This document shows, piece after piece, positions 1-11,400 of a stretch of 64,000 bases of DNA. The position numbers and the translations under genes are program-made. The stretch lies in the NCBI GenBank assembly GCA_036852015.1, contig JAANDG010000156.1, positions 1 to 64,000 on the forward strand. The letters are read 5' to 3'. The notes under the pieces were generated by a model. That model saw nothing but the letters and a program-made list of their open reading frames with translations, did no database searches and was not told the DNA's origin. Origin of the DNA: Pelodera strongyloides. Taxonomy: Eukaryota; Nematoda; Chromadorea; Rhabditida; Rhabditidae. The first letter of the stretch is position 1. Each line of letters starts with the position of its first letter.

Positions 1-250
1 AAGTAATGCCGTTTCTCTTGATCGGTTCTTCAAGAAGCCATGTTGTTCATGCGGAATAAGCTGATTATTAATTGCGAATTCTAATAACTTCTGTACAACA
101 ATTTTCTCAAAAATACGGCAAGGAAAACTGGTATTAGAATATATGTTCCGAAATCTCTATGGACTTCTGGAATTCAGAATATGAGCCCCGAAGTTATACC
201 GTTGTGGCAATTTTGTTGCAATTGGCGCCTTTTCTTGACAATTAAATCAT

Positions 251-321
251 CGGTATTGTGGTGTAGTGGATAACTCTCCAGCTTGCGGTTACTGCGGCCA
301 GGGTTCTATCCCCTTCAGGAA
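251..321 (+). other. tRNA-like pol III promoter block, left arm of foldback
   Basis: An A-box match (TGGTGTAGTGG, from about 258) and a B-box-like match (GGTTCTATCCC, about 301-311) lie at tRNA-like spacing, followed by a T run. No convincing anticodon stem is present, so this is a tRNA-derived or tRNA-like repeat head and not a tRNA gene. A mirror copy is at about 983-1052. Confidence 0.55.
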
Positions 322-982
322 CTTTTTTTTTTGCAGTTTTTTTTTTTAAATCTTATTATATTTCTATGGGTAAATTGTGTCCAACATGATTATTTTCGTT
401 CAAAATCGTTCAAAGGGGGCTGTCTTCACTGCCTGCATCTTCGTGCAAAATAATCATCTTTCTTTTTTTTTTGCCCAGGTTCCATCAATAGCCTTGTCAA
501 TCGCATACAAACATTTAGAAAAATAGATGAATATGAAATTTGCTTTAACGAACAGTGAGAAACAACATTTGATACGAACACTAGCAGCGATGGAACTCTT
601 CGGTAAATGTGGCAAACAGAATTCATCATGAGATAGATGAGATAGACCGATAGCCATTGTGATAGTGCCATGAGCAATGTTCACTTTAGAGACACCAGCA
701 ACTTTGTTCAGTTAAACATGTATGTGTTTATGATTTAGTGGATGTTTCTCACTGTTCGTTAAAGTAAATTTCATATTCATCTATTTTTCTAAATGTTTGT
801 GTGCGATTGACAAGGCTATTGATGGAAACTGGGCAAAAAAAGAAAGATGATTATTTTGCACGAAGATGCAGACAGTGAAGACAGCCCCTTTTGAACGATT
901 TTAAACGAAAATAATCATGTTGGACACAATTTCCCCATAGAAATATAATAAGATTAAAAAAAAAATAAAACTGCAAAAAAAG

Positions 983-1052
983 TTCCTGAAGGGAATAGAA
1001 CCCTGGCCGCAGTAACCGCAAGCTGGAGAGCTATCCACTACACCACAATACC
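983..1052 (-). other. tRNA-like pol III promoter block, right arm of foldback
   Basis: This is the reverse complement of the block at 251-321, with the same A-box and B-box-like strings. The two blocks read inward towards each other. Confidence 0.55.
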
Positions 1053-1223
1053 GATGATTTAATTGTCAAGAAAAGGCGCCAATTGCAACAAAATTGCCAC
1101 AACGGTATAACTTCGGGGCTCATATTCTGAATTCCAGAAGTCCATAGAGATTGCTGAACGCATATTCGAATACACTTTGCCATGCTTTATTTACCCATAA
1201 TAGGCTCATTTCCAGGTAGGATC

Positions 1224-1834
1224 TTATTGCGCTGCGCGCTCCTTGTTAGTGCGTAACGTTTTTATTATGTCGACCACCTCAAGTTCAAGACAACATTGCA
1301 GAATGGAGAGGGCCACACTGCAGAATAGTAGAACGCTGGCAAATGAAATTGCGGTGAAATTGTCCAAATTTCTAGTACAAATTAAACATTCTGTACCGTG
1401 TGTTTGAGTTTCCGTACTGTCACGTGGTGTCCATACCATATTGTTTCGGCCAGCCGCAAGCCTGTTTATCTCGCGTTCTGAGGCTCTAGAAAATACCCCA
1501 AACTTGGTAGGTTTAAGTTTAGCCGATTTAAATTATTGTGCCTTACTGTTAGAGTTGAAATGCAATAGCCATATATCGAGCCACACAACGTCGCGCGTGC
1601 GTTGAAAAATAGGCTCGGAGCGGCACGAAAGCAGCGCACGAATAGGATTTGCGCATAACAATAAAGATTTCTCCAAATTTAACTAACAGATGCCTTTATA
1701 CATTCCAAGTTGTACTATATATTAAAAAGATAGAAAACTTACTTTGGCGCAGTTACAACTGAAGGCGAGTTAACTTCCTGCGTTGTGTTCATATTTGGTG
1801 ACGCTTTCGAGCGACTGCGTGCTGTGATGATCAT
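1224..1834 (-). CDS. Small single-pass membrane protein, unrecognised (117 aa)
   Basis: Two exons, 1743-1834 and 1224-1485, join in phase 2 (donor gtaagt, acceptor tattttctag). The start ATG (1832-1834) lies 15 nt after a good acceptor (ttttcag), which fits a spliced-leader site. The first exon is Ser/Thr/Lys-rich. The second holds one hydrophobic stretch (about residues 72-90, with FASVLLFCSVALSILQCC) followed by a charged tail ending KERAAQ. No signal peptide or known domain is visible. A tRNA-Lys lies 90 bp upstream on the same strand and the 1-kb foldback begins 70 bp downstream. I do not recognise the family. The intron phase and open second exon favour a real gene, but a chance model is possible. 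Confidence 0.42.
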
Positions 1835-1923
1835 TGAAGAAGAATCGAACTGAAAACATAAATCGACTATTGGAAAATTGGGTGACATCCACCAAAAACC
1901 GAAAAATGCAGAGCAAAAAGGTC

Positions 1924-1996
1924 AGCCCGATGCGGGGCTCGAACCCGCGACAACCAGATTAAGAGTCTGGTGCTCTGCCGACTGAGCTAACCAGGC
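1924..1996 (-). tRNA. tRNA-Lys (anticodon CTT)
   Basis: A cloverleaf can be drawn: acceptor GCCTGGT/ATCGGGC with two G-U pairs, D arm with A box TAGCTCAGTCGG, anticodon arm CCAGA-CTCTTAA-TCTGG giving anticodon CTT, and T arm GCGGGTTCGAGCCCCGC with a canonical B box. It has no intron. The discriminator reads T, which is unusual for Lys, so slight decay is possible. Confidence 0.85.
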
Positions 1997-3213
1997 TTGT
2001 TGGGTTCTTCTCTCTTCTCTTTGATGACTGTGGTGATGTGAGCTAACCGGGCTCACGTGTGAGGAAAGAGACCGCTCCCATTAAAACTGATCCTAATGGG
2101 GAAGTTAGTTCAGAACTTATCGACATAAAGTTTGCGGCCTAGTTCTTTATTGCTAGGAGAGAGTAACTTCTACTTACCTTATTATTTGGATCATGTCCCT
2201 TATTCCAATACTTTCCCAGCCGACTACCAATGCGCGATGAATTTCCTTTCCCAGTTTTATAAGGAGAAGAGGTGGTCAATTGTGTTCCATCAGTTATTCC
2301 ACTCTGCGTCGGATCACTAAAATAAGCATATTTTTTTTATTAAAATAAGCATATTTCACTAACATGCAAACATAGGCCACAATTTTGGCTCACGTGCCGA
2401 GTCCCCTTTCAAAAAAAGCCCAGATACTCCAGCTGAAATTTTACGTCTGTTCGCGGTGCCGTCTTTTGCGCGGCGAATGCGCATGACCAGTAGCGAATCA
2501 AGTGTGAATTCCCGCTACATTGCCGCAATGTGGCTTTTGTGCGCGGCGAGCACGCGGCATTATGATATGCTTCACACCACGGGATTGGCAGCTGTTCACA
2601 ATTGGAACTATCGTAGAATTCATTAGTAGTCTCCATATTCTCCTCACCTCAAAGCCGCATCCACCTGAATAGATGCTAATGCCATCAGGCCGGCGATCGA
2701 CGCCACGGCGTTGTGCGACAAAGGGATAGGGTCGGGAAGATCCTGATAATATTCTTGAGGTATATAAAACTGCATTCGTCCTTTGAGAATGCCTTTTTAA
2801 CTTTTAACCTTCGTGATTTTGCTTTTGGCAATTTACCGTACCGAGTACGTTCTATACCCAATTGCATGTATTCAACCTTTACATAAAGCAATATCCGTCC
2901 TTTTAACCCTCATTATTTTACCTTTGACAATTGCGTGGAAATTACCGTACCCGAACATGTTACAGATACCGCTACCTACTCTTATAGTATATGTATGTCC
3001 GAACATCTAAACAAGGTCAATTCGTATGTTGAAAATCTAAGGCTTCGACGCCTTATTCTTATTAGAGTTAGCATCGAGTATTATGAATCAGAGTTTTGAC
3101 TATTCATACCACAGCTGTGACAGAGGGCTGCTCGCAGGTATTCGCCGGCTTGTTGGAAACCTCATTATCTTCCATCATTTTCACAGCGGTTTGCTGAAAA
3201 AAAAGAAAGAACT
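1997..3213. other. Intergenic, no recognisable gene
   Basis: Short open frames on both strands show no splice logic or protein-like composition. A GC-richer patch at about 2430-2600 is not recognisable. An A/T run lies near 2330-2345. Confidence 0.5.
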
Positions 3214-4330
3214 ATTATTTTCTGAGGCCGGATCCACCAACGAACTCTCACCCAGAGTGAGAGTTAGACATATTTTGGGTGACAGTTTAACTCTCACTCT
3301 TGGTGAGAGTTAGAGCTAATTTGAGTGAGAGTTAGAGCTATTCCGGGTGAGAGTTCACGTGGCAACATTTTGCAATCCACCAACATTTTGGGTGAAGGTG
3401 ACACTTTCACCCGAGATATTTATTTATTTATACAAGAAAATCTTGTTATTCAGAGTTTTTATAAATGCAAAATTCATTTACTTATTTATTTTTCTTCGCT
3501 TTTCCCCCATCACTCCCTTTTATACATTTTTAGCTTATTTTCCTCAAATTTTTTTATTTATTTTATTTTTTCGTGTTTATGTTTTCATAATAGAACTTGC
3601 TCACTTTTCGATAACAATTCGAATCAATGTATAAATATATGCATAATAAAATATATCAACGCGGCAAAAGACTGGAGAAGAGCACCAAAAATAATCATCT
3701 GCAAAAAGTTCGCAGGGCGCCGTAGTAGAACCTCCGTCGCATTGACCTAAGGACGAGGCACTTGCCACTGCACCTTCCCAGCACGTTTGCGCGGCATGAA
3801 AGCCGCTATGTAACCATGTGTTAAGCCGAGTGGCGTTTGTTAATTTTTCTCTATCATCATAAATTTTTCTCTAAGCTAGTAGTACCAATTCGTGATGTTG
3901 CCAACTTATTTATTCCTTGTCAGAATCGTATTGCGAATATGCAGTGAAACCAAAATGTGAAAGGCAAAAAATATGTTCACATTTTGCTATTTAGTCATTA
4001 CAAATGTGTTTTAAATCACTTCCTGACGCATGATAATGCTTAAATGTGAAACAAAACAAAATAAAAGCCATTTTTTCCAAAATTTTGCTAGGGTGAGAGT
4101 TAATTTTTTATCTCCCCCCACCTATTTCTTGGGGGGAGATACTGCTCTCACCTCTCACTTTTGGTGAGAGTTAGAGTTGTTGGTGGATTGGAAAATTTGG
4201 TGAGAGTGAGAGCTAAAAACGTTGGTGGATCGGCGTTAACTCTCACCCTGCAAATAAGTCCCCCCGGGTGAGAGTTTTAGCTCTCACCCAGACAAAAAAA
4301 GTGTTGGTGGATCCGGCCTCTGAAAATAAT
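3214..4330. mobile_element. 1.1-kb TIR element with GGTGAGAGTT subrepeats
   Basis: The ends are inverted copies with core GAGGCCGGATCCACCAAC (about 3224 onward and back from about 4322). The match extends outward into ATTATTTTC with one mismatch. Both sub-terminal zones (3240-3360 and 4090-4300) hold many direct and inverted copies of GGTGAGAGTTA. The interior is AT-rich with no transposase. It contains a tRNA-like stretch on the minus strand (about 3700-3780) with a B-box-like GGTTCTACTAC. Confidence 0.8.
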
Positions 4331-5540
4331 TTCCTGCCACAAAGCCAGGCAGACCACATTGTCAATCTTTGCCGATATAAAGGCAAAAGGTGGAACTTCA
4401 ACTTATTTGCTTTGTTGGCTTACCGGAAATTGCATAATAGTTGAAAAAAAAACGGAAAAGGGGAAAGAAAAAAATGCTTGGGTTACCACTGAAAGAGAAG
4501 CGTCCATTAGCAGCTGCACAATCGAAAACAGCAATAGGGCGGGCTCTGCGCGGCCCACTTATTGTGAGCCCAATGTGCGCGGCACAACGCCACCTCCAAA
4601 TGCATCACAAAAGGAAACTGACTTTTGATTCCGACAGGGCACTCTTCGTCCAATCTTTCCCATCCTCTGGTAAATGGACATTCCTTAATGGAATATTGTT
4701 ATTTTTCGTACTAGCTTATGGTAGTTTCTAGTGGTTTCATCCAATTAGCCTTGTACTTGTACTCCAAGTGTTACATAATAAATGAGTAAAACTCAGTGAA
4801 GATCAAAGAAATAATGAAAATGAAATAAAAGAAAAGAACTTATTTCGCTTAGTAGAAAGACAATAAAACAATGTTTCCAAAATAGCTCAGTTTCATCATA
4901 CAGAGACTATGTTTTAGTATATATTGTACACAAAAATACTCCTATGAAAAGTGAATTCTATCTGATACCAAACAGTGTAAAGTGTAACGGTCTATCCCAT
5001 CCCGAAAATACTACCGACAGTTAACCGATACCCTCCAGAAATGCAGTGATTATGAAAAAAGCTCTTACGCAGTAGAATCAACAGGTTCGGGAGGTTCGCA
5101 ATCCGCCTAAATAATGACATAAACTGCTGAACATAAACAACTAGAACATTAACTCATATGTGTTTCCCCACAAAAAATGCTATAACATGGACGAAGTTCT
5201 ATTTTGTCATTATTCTTTTCGTACATGCCACACGCCGCATTGGAGTATGGTGTAAGTCTCCTAGTCTGACTTACGCTCACTTTAAAGCCGTATGTAGCCG
5301 GTTTTGAAACATAGTATACCATCTAATTTAGGGAAATTACTGGGAGATTGTTAGAAATTTGCATACAACACATGGAAATGCAGTTGACCAAAGAAGTTTC
5401 AAAAACCGGCCGTTAAATCGTTTTGCAGTAACTGAAAAAGATTCTCACCGACGATCCCCCACCGGCACGTTCACTAGCACTAGCATTGGCCTCTGCATCT
5501 GCATCTGGTTCGGTGGTCGGACTAAAGGTAGTTTAAGTTT
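4331..5540. other. Intergenic, no recognisable gene
   Basis: AT-rich sequence with short unconvincing frames. A fragment resembling the AGCGAAATACCGG element end (aaaaaccggccgtt) occurs near 5400. Confidence 0.45.
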
Positions 5541-5714
5541 AAAGCGAAATACCGGTCGGTTTTTAAAACGCATCGCGGACAACTGAATTCTTACGTATTT
5601 ATGCTAATCTGCTCGAATTTAGCTCTATTTTTTATCCTTTTATGTTCATTTGCATATGTGCGAAGAATTCTGGTGTACTAGATGCGTTTCAAAAACCGGC
5701 CGGTATTTCGCTTT
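5541..5714. mobile_element. TTAA-type MITE, AGCGAAATACCGG family
   Basis: The 174-bp unit begins aaagcgaaataccggtcgg and ends in the inverted form ccggccggtatttcgcttt. Other copies lie at 16033-16210, 18441-18619, 26973-27143 and 62761-62929, with shortened or decayed ones at 9439-9495 and 11621-11780. It has no coding capacity. Confidence 0.85.
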
Positions 5715-6264
5715 AGGAAACATTTTCTAAATCAAGAACATGGCCCATAGAGATCAAATGAGTCTAATATTACTCTTCGACGTGAAAATTCGCGCCATGG
5801 TCGCGCACAAAAAGAGAGTCCCTCAACGTGGAGCCGCGCAAACCACTCGGGCGACCAGATACGCACTTATGGCGCGGCACATACAGCGCGCGCCCCTCAA
5901 AAGGTGCGTCGTATTTTAGCTGGAATTGGACAGGTTCCCGCGCAACTGTGACGCTCACACTGCGCACCGAAGTGTGCACCGCACCGCCGCGGGAATCCTA
6001 CGAGAAAACCGGGTCACCAAATAGGTTTAGGTTCCTATGTTTCCAATGAACCAACCCCAACACGGCAGCTATCGCCTTGTCTGTTTCTTCCCTCTTCGTC
6101 TGGATTTCCTTTGCACGCTTCTATAAATATAAATTGAAAACAGACATTTTTTCACCTACAGTACTCTTTAGACATTATTCAAGGGAGGTTCACTACAGTG
6201 TAAGTGGCCAAGAATTGATCGCAGGGACCATTAGCCGAGTAGATGTGAAGGAAAAAAAAGTCGC

Positions 6265-6318
<54 letters not shown>

Positions 6319-7400
6319 AGAGAGAGAAGGAGAGAACGGAAGAGATGGAGAAAGAGAGAGAAGGAACAAGAGATATTTTTGGAGAAGTCCACCGTTACCG
6401 TATTCCTCAATCAATTAAGGTAAGTGTGCTAATTTCTCCAGTTTTTCACCTTGGCCTGGTATCTCCGTTCCGAGTACCACGAAAATCCTGCAACGGCGGC
6501 CGCGCATAGGACCAGAGAAACTGAGAGAATGCCGAGGCCCCACGGAAGAGCGTTTGCCTCTGAAACACAAGGGGTTTAAGTTTAAAGCGGTAACGCGCGT
6601 GGTTTATGAAGTGCTCAAAGAGGTATGACACGTGGTTTTATGGTGTTTAACGCACGTGGTTTGTAAAGTCTTTAAAGCAGTATGTCACATAGTTGTGAAA
6701 TGTTTGCTGAACAACTGTTTATATAAAATGCATCATAATATACCAATAAATAATATGACCAATACATAGACTCCATAAGAACTGACCAAAGCTGTAATCG
6801 TACGTTACTCCCTCTCGCGTGGCGGGTCGCGGTGTAGACGTTATTAGCATAGTTGTAGACGGAGGCATCGAAGAACTCTATATTTTTATTAAAGTGAAAT
6901 ACTGGCCGGTTTTTGAAAGCTCGTGGCACGATATTCAATTCACTATAATATGCTCTTAATATTGTATCTTTATTATGTACCGTTCTTTTTTCTAGTTATT
7001 TATTTACAATAGTTATATTAATGTTATTTTTTAAATAATTCTTCTTCAACAATATATCCAAACCTTTGCATAATCGTTATTGTCCAACGATCGCTCGAAC
7101 ACGTTCTTGTAGCCAGTTCTGAAGAACAATTTACGTTATTTCTTTCCAAGACGGCATTTTTTTGGATAAAAAAGTTTAAAACGGACATCATGATAATCCT
7201 AACACTCCAATTAGCTGCACTACGGATCTCTCTTACACGTGTCGCACCGCTTTAAAAAGGAAAATGTTCCGACTTTTCAATCACGGCTCCGTGGTTGCTC
7301 GCGTCACGAAGTGGGACCAATTCTTTAGTCGTCTTATCGTAAAGATTCACTTCCTCGCCACCAAAGGTGGAAGAATTCTTAGAAGTTGGACCTGAACGTT
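5715..7400. other. Intergenic with microsatellite, no gene seen
   Basis: Contains a GC-rich patch (5780-6010), a (GA)n microsatellite, and an unpaired AGCGAAATACCGG-type end at about 6891-6925. A repeated phrase containing CGCGTGGTTT occurs twice near 6595-6665. Frames over the GA tract encode only Arg/Glu or Ser/Leu repeats and are not genes. Confidence 0.45.
6269..6345. repeat. (GA)n microsatellite
   Basis: Nearly pure GA dinucleotide tract with a few interruptions. Confidence 0.95.
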
Positions 7401-7595
7401 AAAGGGATCTTTGTTTGTATAGGACAATTACCCTTTTTGCACTCCGGACCGATAAATCCACCATTTTACCACCCAATATCTTCGTGAGTATTGAAATAGA
7501 ACGCTACATTCTACATTTGTATTCCAAATTTTTATTATCCCATATAGAAAATAAAGAAAAAAAACAGGCACTCTTTCAGGTGAACCGATCCCTTT
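7401..7595. mobile_element. Partial TTAA-type MITE, AGGGATC family
   Basis: It shares tttgtataggacaattacc and the following ~150 bp with the full copy at 26133-26493, and ends gaaccgatccctttaa. The left half of the full element is missing. Confidence 0.7.
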
Positions 7596-7696
7596 AAGAT
7601 TACTGCTACAAACAACGTCTCAACACGTGTGTCCAACATCGAAGGACCAGAACCTTGGTCATTTGCGAGAATAAAGCCCGGCCCTGCTCAGGTCAC

Positions 7697-7811
7697 ACTT
7701 GGCATGCATGCGCGGTCATTTAAAAAACATGCATGATGACTGCATGCATGCCAAAACTCAAAAAACATGCCTGCCGCACGATTGACGGCATGCATGTTTT
7801 TGTTTTGTCTT
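7697..7811. repeat. Left part of the CATGCATG tandem-repeat block
   Basis: Degenerate copies of the gcatgcatgtttttgttttg unit that continues at 8170-8392. The array is split by a MITE at 7812-8174. Confidence 0.8.
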
Positions 7812-8174
7812 AAAGGGAATATGTAGGCACTCAAAATGAGCAAAACAACTGCGAAACTAGAGTTTCCACACCAGACATGAATTTAAGTAGGCGACTGAAT
7901 ATGTAAATTCGAATATTCTCATTTGCATGCAAATATGTCGCTGTTGCATGCTATATGCCGATGTATGCACACATATGCAAAAATTTTTGCTCCATCAGCA
8001 CTGCCGTGTAAGCCAGGGGGTCAAGCAACGCGTTTACTATGGAAAAGATGAACTTTGAAAATCATTTTCTTTTAAATGGGAAACTTTTAACAATTTTTGT
8101 TGTTGTTTCCTTAATGAGGAACACACATTCTATTAATACAGCTTAACTTCAAAAAGGGCATACATATTCCCTTT
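7812..8174. mobile_element. TTAA-type MITE inserted into the 32-bp tandem array
   Basis: The ends are AGGGAATATGTAGGCACTC and its imperfect inverse (ACATATTCCCT), each flanked by TTAA. The uninterrupted tandem unit next door reads gtcTTAAatgacc, so the empty site and a 4-bp TTAA duplication can be read directly. A second copy lies at 45849-46209. No coding capacity. Confidence 0.9.
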
Positions 8175-8392
8175 AAATGACCGCATGCATGTTTTTGTTT
8201 TGTCTTTTTTTTTTTTTTTTGTTTTTGTTTTTTTTTGTCTTAAATGACCGCATGCATGTTTTTGTTTTGTCTTAAATGACCGCATGCATGTTTTTGTTTT
8301 GTCTTAAATGACCGCATGCATGTTTTTGTTTTGTCTTAAATGACCGCATGCATGTTTTTGTTTTGTCTTAAATGACCGCATGCATGTGGAAG
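8170..8392. repeat. 32-bp tandem repeat array
   Basis: The unit of 32 bp starts TTAAATGACCGCATGCATG and repeats at 8240, 8272, 8304, 8336 and 8368, plus one copy at about 8171 separated by a poly-T stretch. There are no spacers, so this is not a CRISPR array. Confidence 0.95.
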
Positions 8393-8484
8393 TTCAGACA
8401 TGTGCTTTCCAATGTTCCCAAAACTATAGAGAGTATAGTATAGTGGGCCAACACGCCACTACTAACAAGCATAATGGATGAGAA

Positions 8485-11400
8485 TTACAGATCAAAGGGA
8501 AACTTTCGGTGGTGTAACACGAAGAGTCCAGGGAGCCCAATGCGCGCGGGACACAGCAGTTCCTCTTGCGTAAACCGATCATAAACTGCTTATGGACAAA
8601 GAGGCAAGCAAACGTGACAAATTACCAAGTTTGAATGTCGTCTTCGCGTTTTTCAACAATATATCCAATTCGTCTCTTCGGATTCCGCGCACCGATTTGC
8701 CATTGAGGGAGAGAGGAAATGCCATCGCTGGAATCGGTGGATTTGTGCTATTTTTCGAAAATAGTCATTATTTAGCAATTTTAGTTATTATTTTATTAAT
8801 TTCCATGGGGGCTGATTTTTTGACTTAGAATAAACCAATAAACAATGTGTTCACCGAGGTGTGACACAGTGTGACACGGTGTGACAATTAAATATTGACG
8901 TTAATGGTGCACTTACGAGCAAACTTCATCAGATCCGTGGGCATTTGATATACAGCGTTTACGTCGACAGTCTCGGATGTAGCATAGTCAAGGAGGTAGA
9001 CCTGAGAATATTAGAAATATTCACTGCGGATAACTTCTGACAAACAGATATAGAGGGGGAGAGGGACGAGGAGAAACAGAGAGAGAGAGAGAGAGATAGA
9101 GACAGAGACAGAGACAGAGAGAGAGAGAGAGACAGACGGACACACAGAGAGAGACGAAAACAAGGACAAGGTTTCCTTCATTCATACTCGCCTGCTGCAC
9201 ATTCATATCAAACTGCCACATATATAGTTTTCATTCCAATATGTCATGTCCGACTATAGTTACGCAATGCGAATAATCAAACTACGTACTCTAAACTACA
9301 AACTCCTTCAACTTGCCTTCAGGTCTGTGGCGCTCGTACGATCAAGGACCAGCACGCGGTACCAGGTCTTCCGCGGCCCAAGCTGCACAATACCGAGCTG
9401 GTCTAAACTTATCTTGTAAAAGGAGAGCCTTTCATTTTAAAGCGAAATACTGACCGGTCTTTGAAACACATCGAATAGACCCGGTATGGCGCTTTAAACT
9501 AGATATCAGTATCATTTCGCTGACCTCCTGCAACACTCTGAACTGAATAGAGCTATTTGCAATATGTTCAGACTCTTGGTAGGGGTGCCCCCTACCGAGC
9601 CAAACATAAATTTTTCCCCTACCCCAGTTTAGAAACTCTAGTCGCAGACATTTCCAAACAAAACCCCACTCTTTCTCGGATTGACAACCACAGGCTGATC
9701 GTGATGGGCCATAACTTCTTTCATCTTGTCCAACACCTTCTGTGTGTCGAGCAGACGGATGCCGAGAGTGGTTCCATCTAAATAAATAAATAATAGAAAA
9801 CGAAAATCAATAACTAGGCATTTTGTCGGGGACGACTGCTCTTAGACGCGGAAGAGATACCTCCGGTAGCAGACATATCAAACTAGGGCGTGCATGCGCA
9901 AGGAGTCTCGCGGGTAGCTTACCACTCCATGTATAAGACTAATAACAGACCTGAGACCTGAGGCCGTATTCACCCACAGAGGGAGCCCTCCCTGGCCTCC
10001 CCAGGGAGCTAAAGAGAGCGTTCAGAGTGCGAGGACAGACCCTCTGTGTCGGTGAATATGGCCGCTGAGATTGGGACCTTCATTGCAGTGAGAGGCAAAC
10101 CTACCGATAAAAGTAGAAGTCTGACCTGCTAGACATTTATCCCTATCAACGTATCAACCCTAACTGGTCGACCCAATAATAAGTATAGATATTAACTAGG
10201 TAGGAACTAGGATCTTCTCACCCCCACGCAGCTATTCAAACACAGAATACAATACATGGTATTGTAAAGTAAATAATTAAATTGTTATGTCATAGTCGCC
10301 TACGTATATTTTGTACATTTATGTATGGACACCAAACAAACAAAAGTTGCTATCCATATAAAGGGTAAAAAAATACATTCTTTATCAGACTTTGCCTTTT
10401 CAAATTATGTGTGCATTTCCATTTGTGCTGCGCGTGCAAGCTCCTGGCGAAAGTCTGGCTAAGGTCTGGCTAACCAATTCATGCTCGCATGTTATTTTTT
10501 ATATCGTTTCTTCATCGGGGTGGGGAAAAACAAGTTTGCGCTGCTTTTTTCATGTGTCCTGTATTTACCTGTGTTTACACTATTAATTACCGTTTGGCTA
10601 ACGTCTGGCTAAGGACTGGCTCGCCAATATTTTGCCACACATATGACTAGTGTCTAGTATCAATCGACACTAATCATACGCATCCATGGTTAACTGTAAA
10701 TATTCGTGTAAACAGTAAACTTTCTTTCAGTCATCGTCTCTACTGAATATAACGTCAAGTCACGAGGATTAATATTGTTTGTTACGATATCTTGACACAA
10801 AGGAGCACAATGTATTTTAATCTCCTAGCGCTTTTCCTTCTCGGCTACTTTACGACAACAGAACAGGTACTTATTTAAATCAATCAAAGCTGAGCCGCAG
10901 GAGTTTCACGATATCAAACGTGTTGCCTGCACGAAGCCCTTCGGACACGCAACCCCCGAGAATGTACGGTTAAAAACTTTCGCATTACCCGCGCCGCGCA
11001 AAAAAAGCCGTCGGATGGCAATTTTCAGTGGCGGAGCTTTTTTAGAAATGCTTCGTTTAAATGTAAAAGTAAAAATGGTTTACATTTACAGCTGAATCTT
11101 TAGGCTCCTACTACAACTGAATTTCCCAACACGTCGTCTCAATCAATAACAGAAGAAGCACGGATTCAGGGCCCCTCCCAAACCCAAAGTCCCAACAACT
11201 CAACCTCTCATGCAAAGGACCTCCCCAAGGATCAGTCGAGCTCGAAGACAAGTCTTCCCAGTAATGTAACTGGGTTTCCCAGCTCCCCTCCTAGTGAGCT
11301 CCCAGGCTCGCAAACTCAGGCTCCCGGCAATACCTCAATCTACCCGCCAAGTGACGACAGCCTACTCAACCCGTGCTACCTTTGTCACAAACTGGTCGAA

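Larger units (their letters stand above)
152..1152. repeat. 1-kb foldback (inverted-repeat) element
   Basis: The sequence from about 152 inward is repeated in reverse complement from about 1152 inward, over several hundred bases per arm. It includes the outer segment beginning aatctctatggacttctgg and an inner segment (425-690 against 720-905). Between them is only a short spacer, so a transcript would fold into one long hairpin. Each arm carries a tRNA-like pol III promoter. It has no coding capacity. Confidence 0.85.

Noticed and set aside
6193..6418. Ser/Leu or Arg/Glu repeat frames
   Set aside because: Translation of a (GA)n microsatellite.
8170..8392. Possible CRISPR-like array
   Set aside because: The 32-bp units are directly adjacent with no unique spacers, and the DNA is eukaryotic. 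It is a plain tandem repeat.
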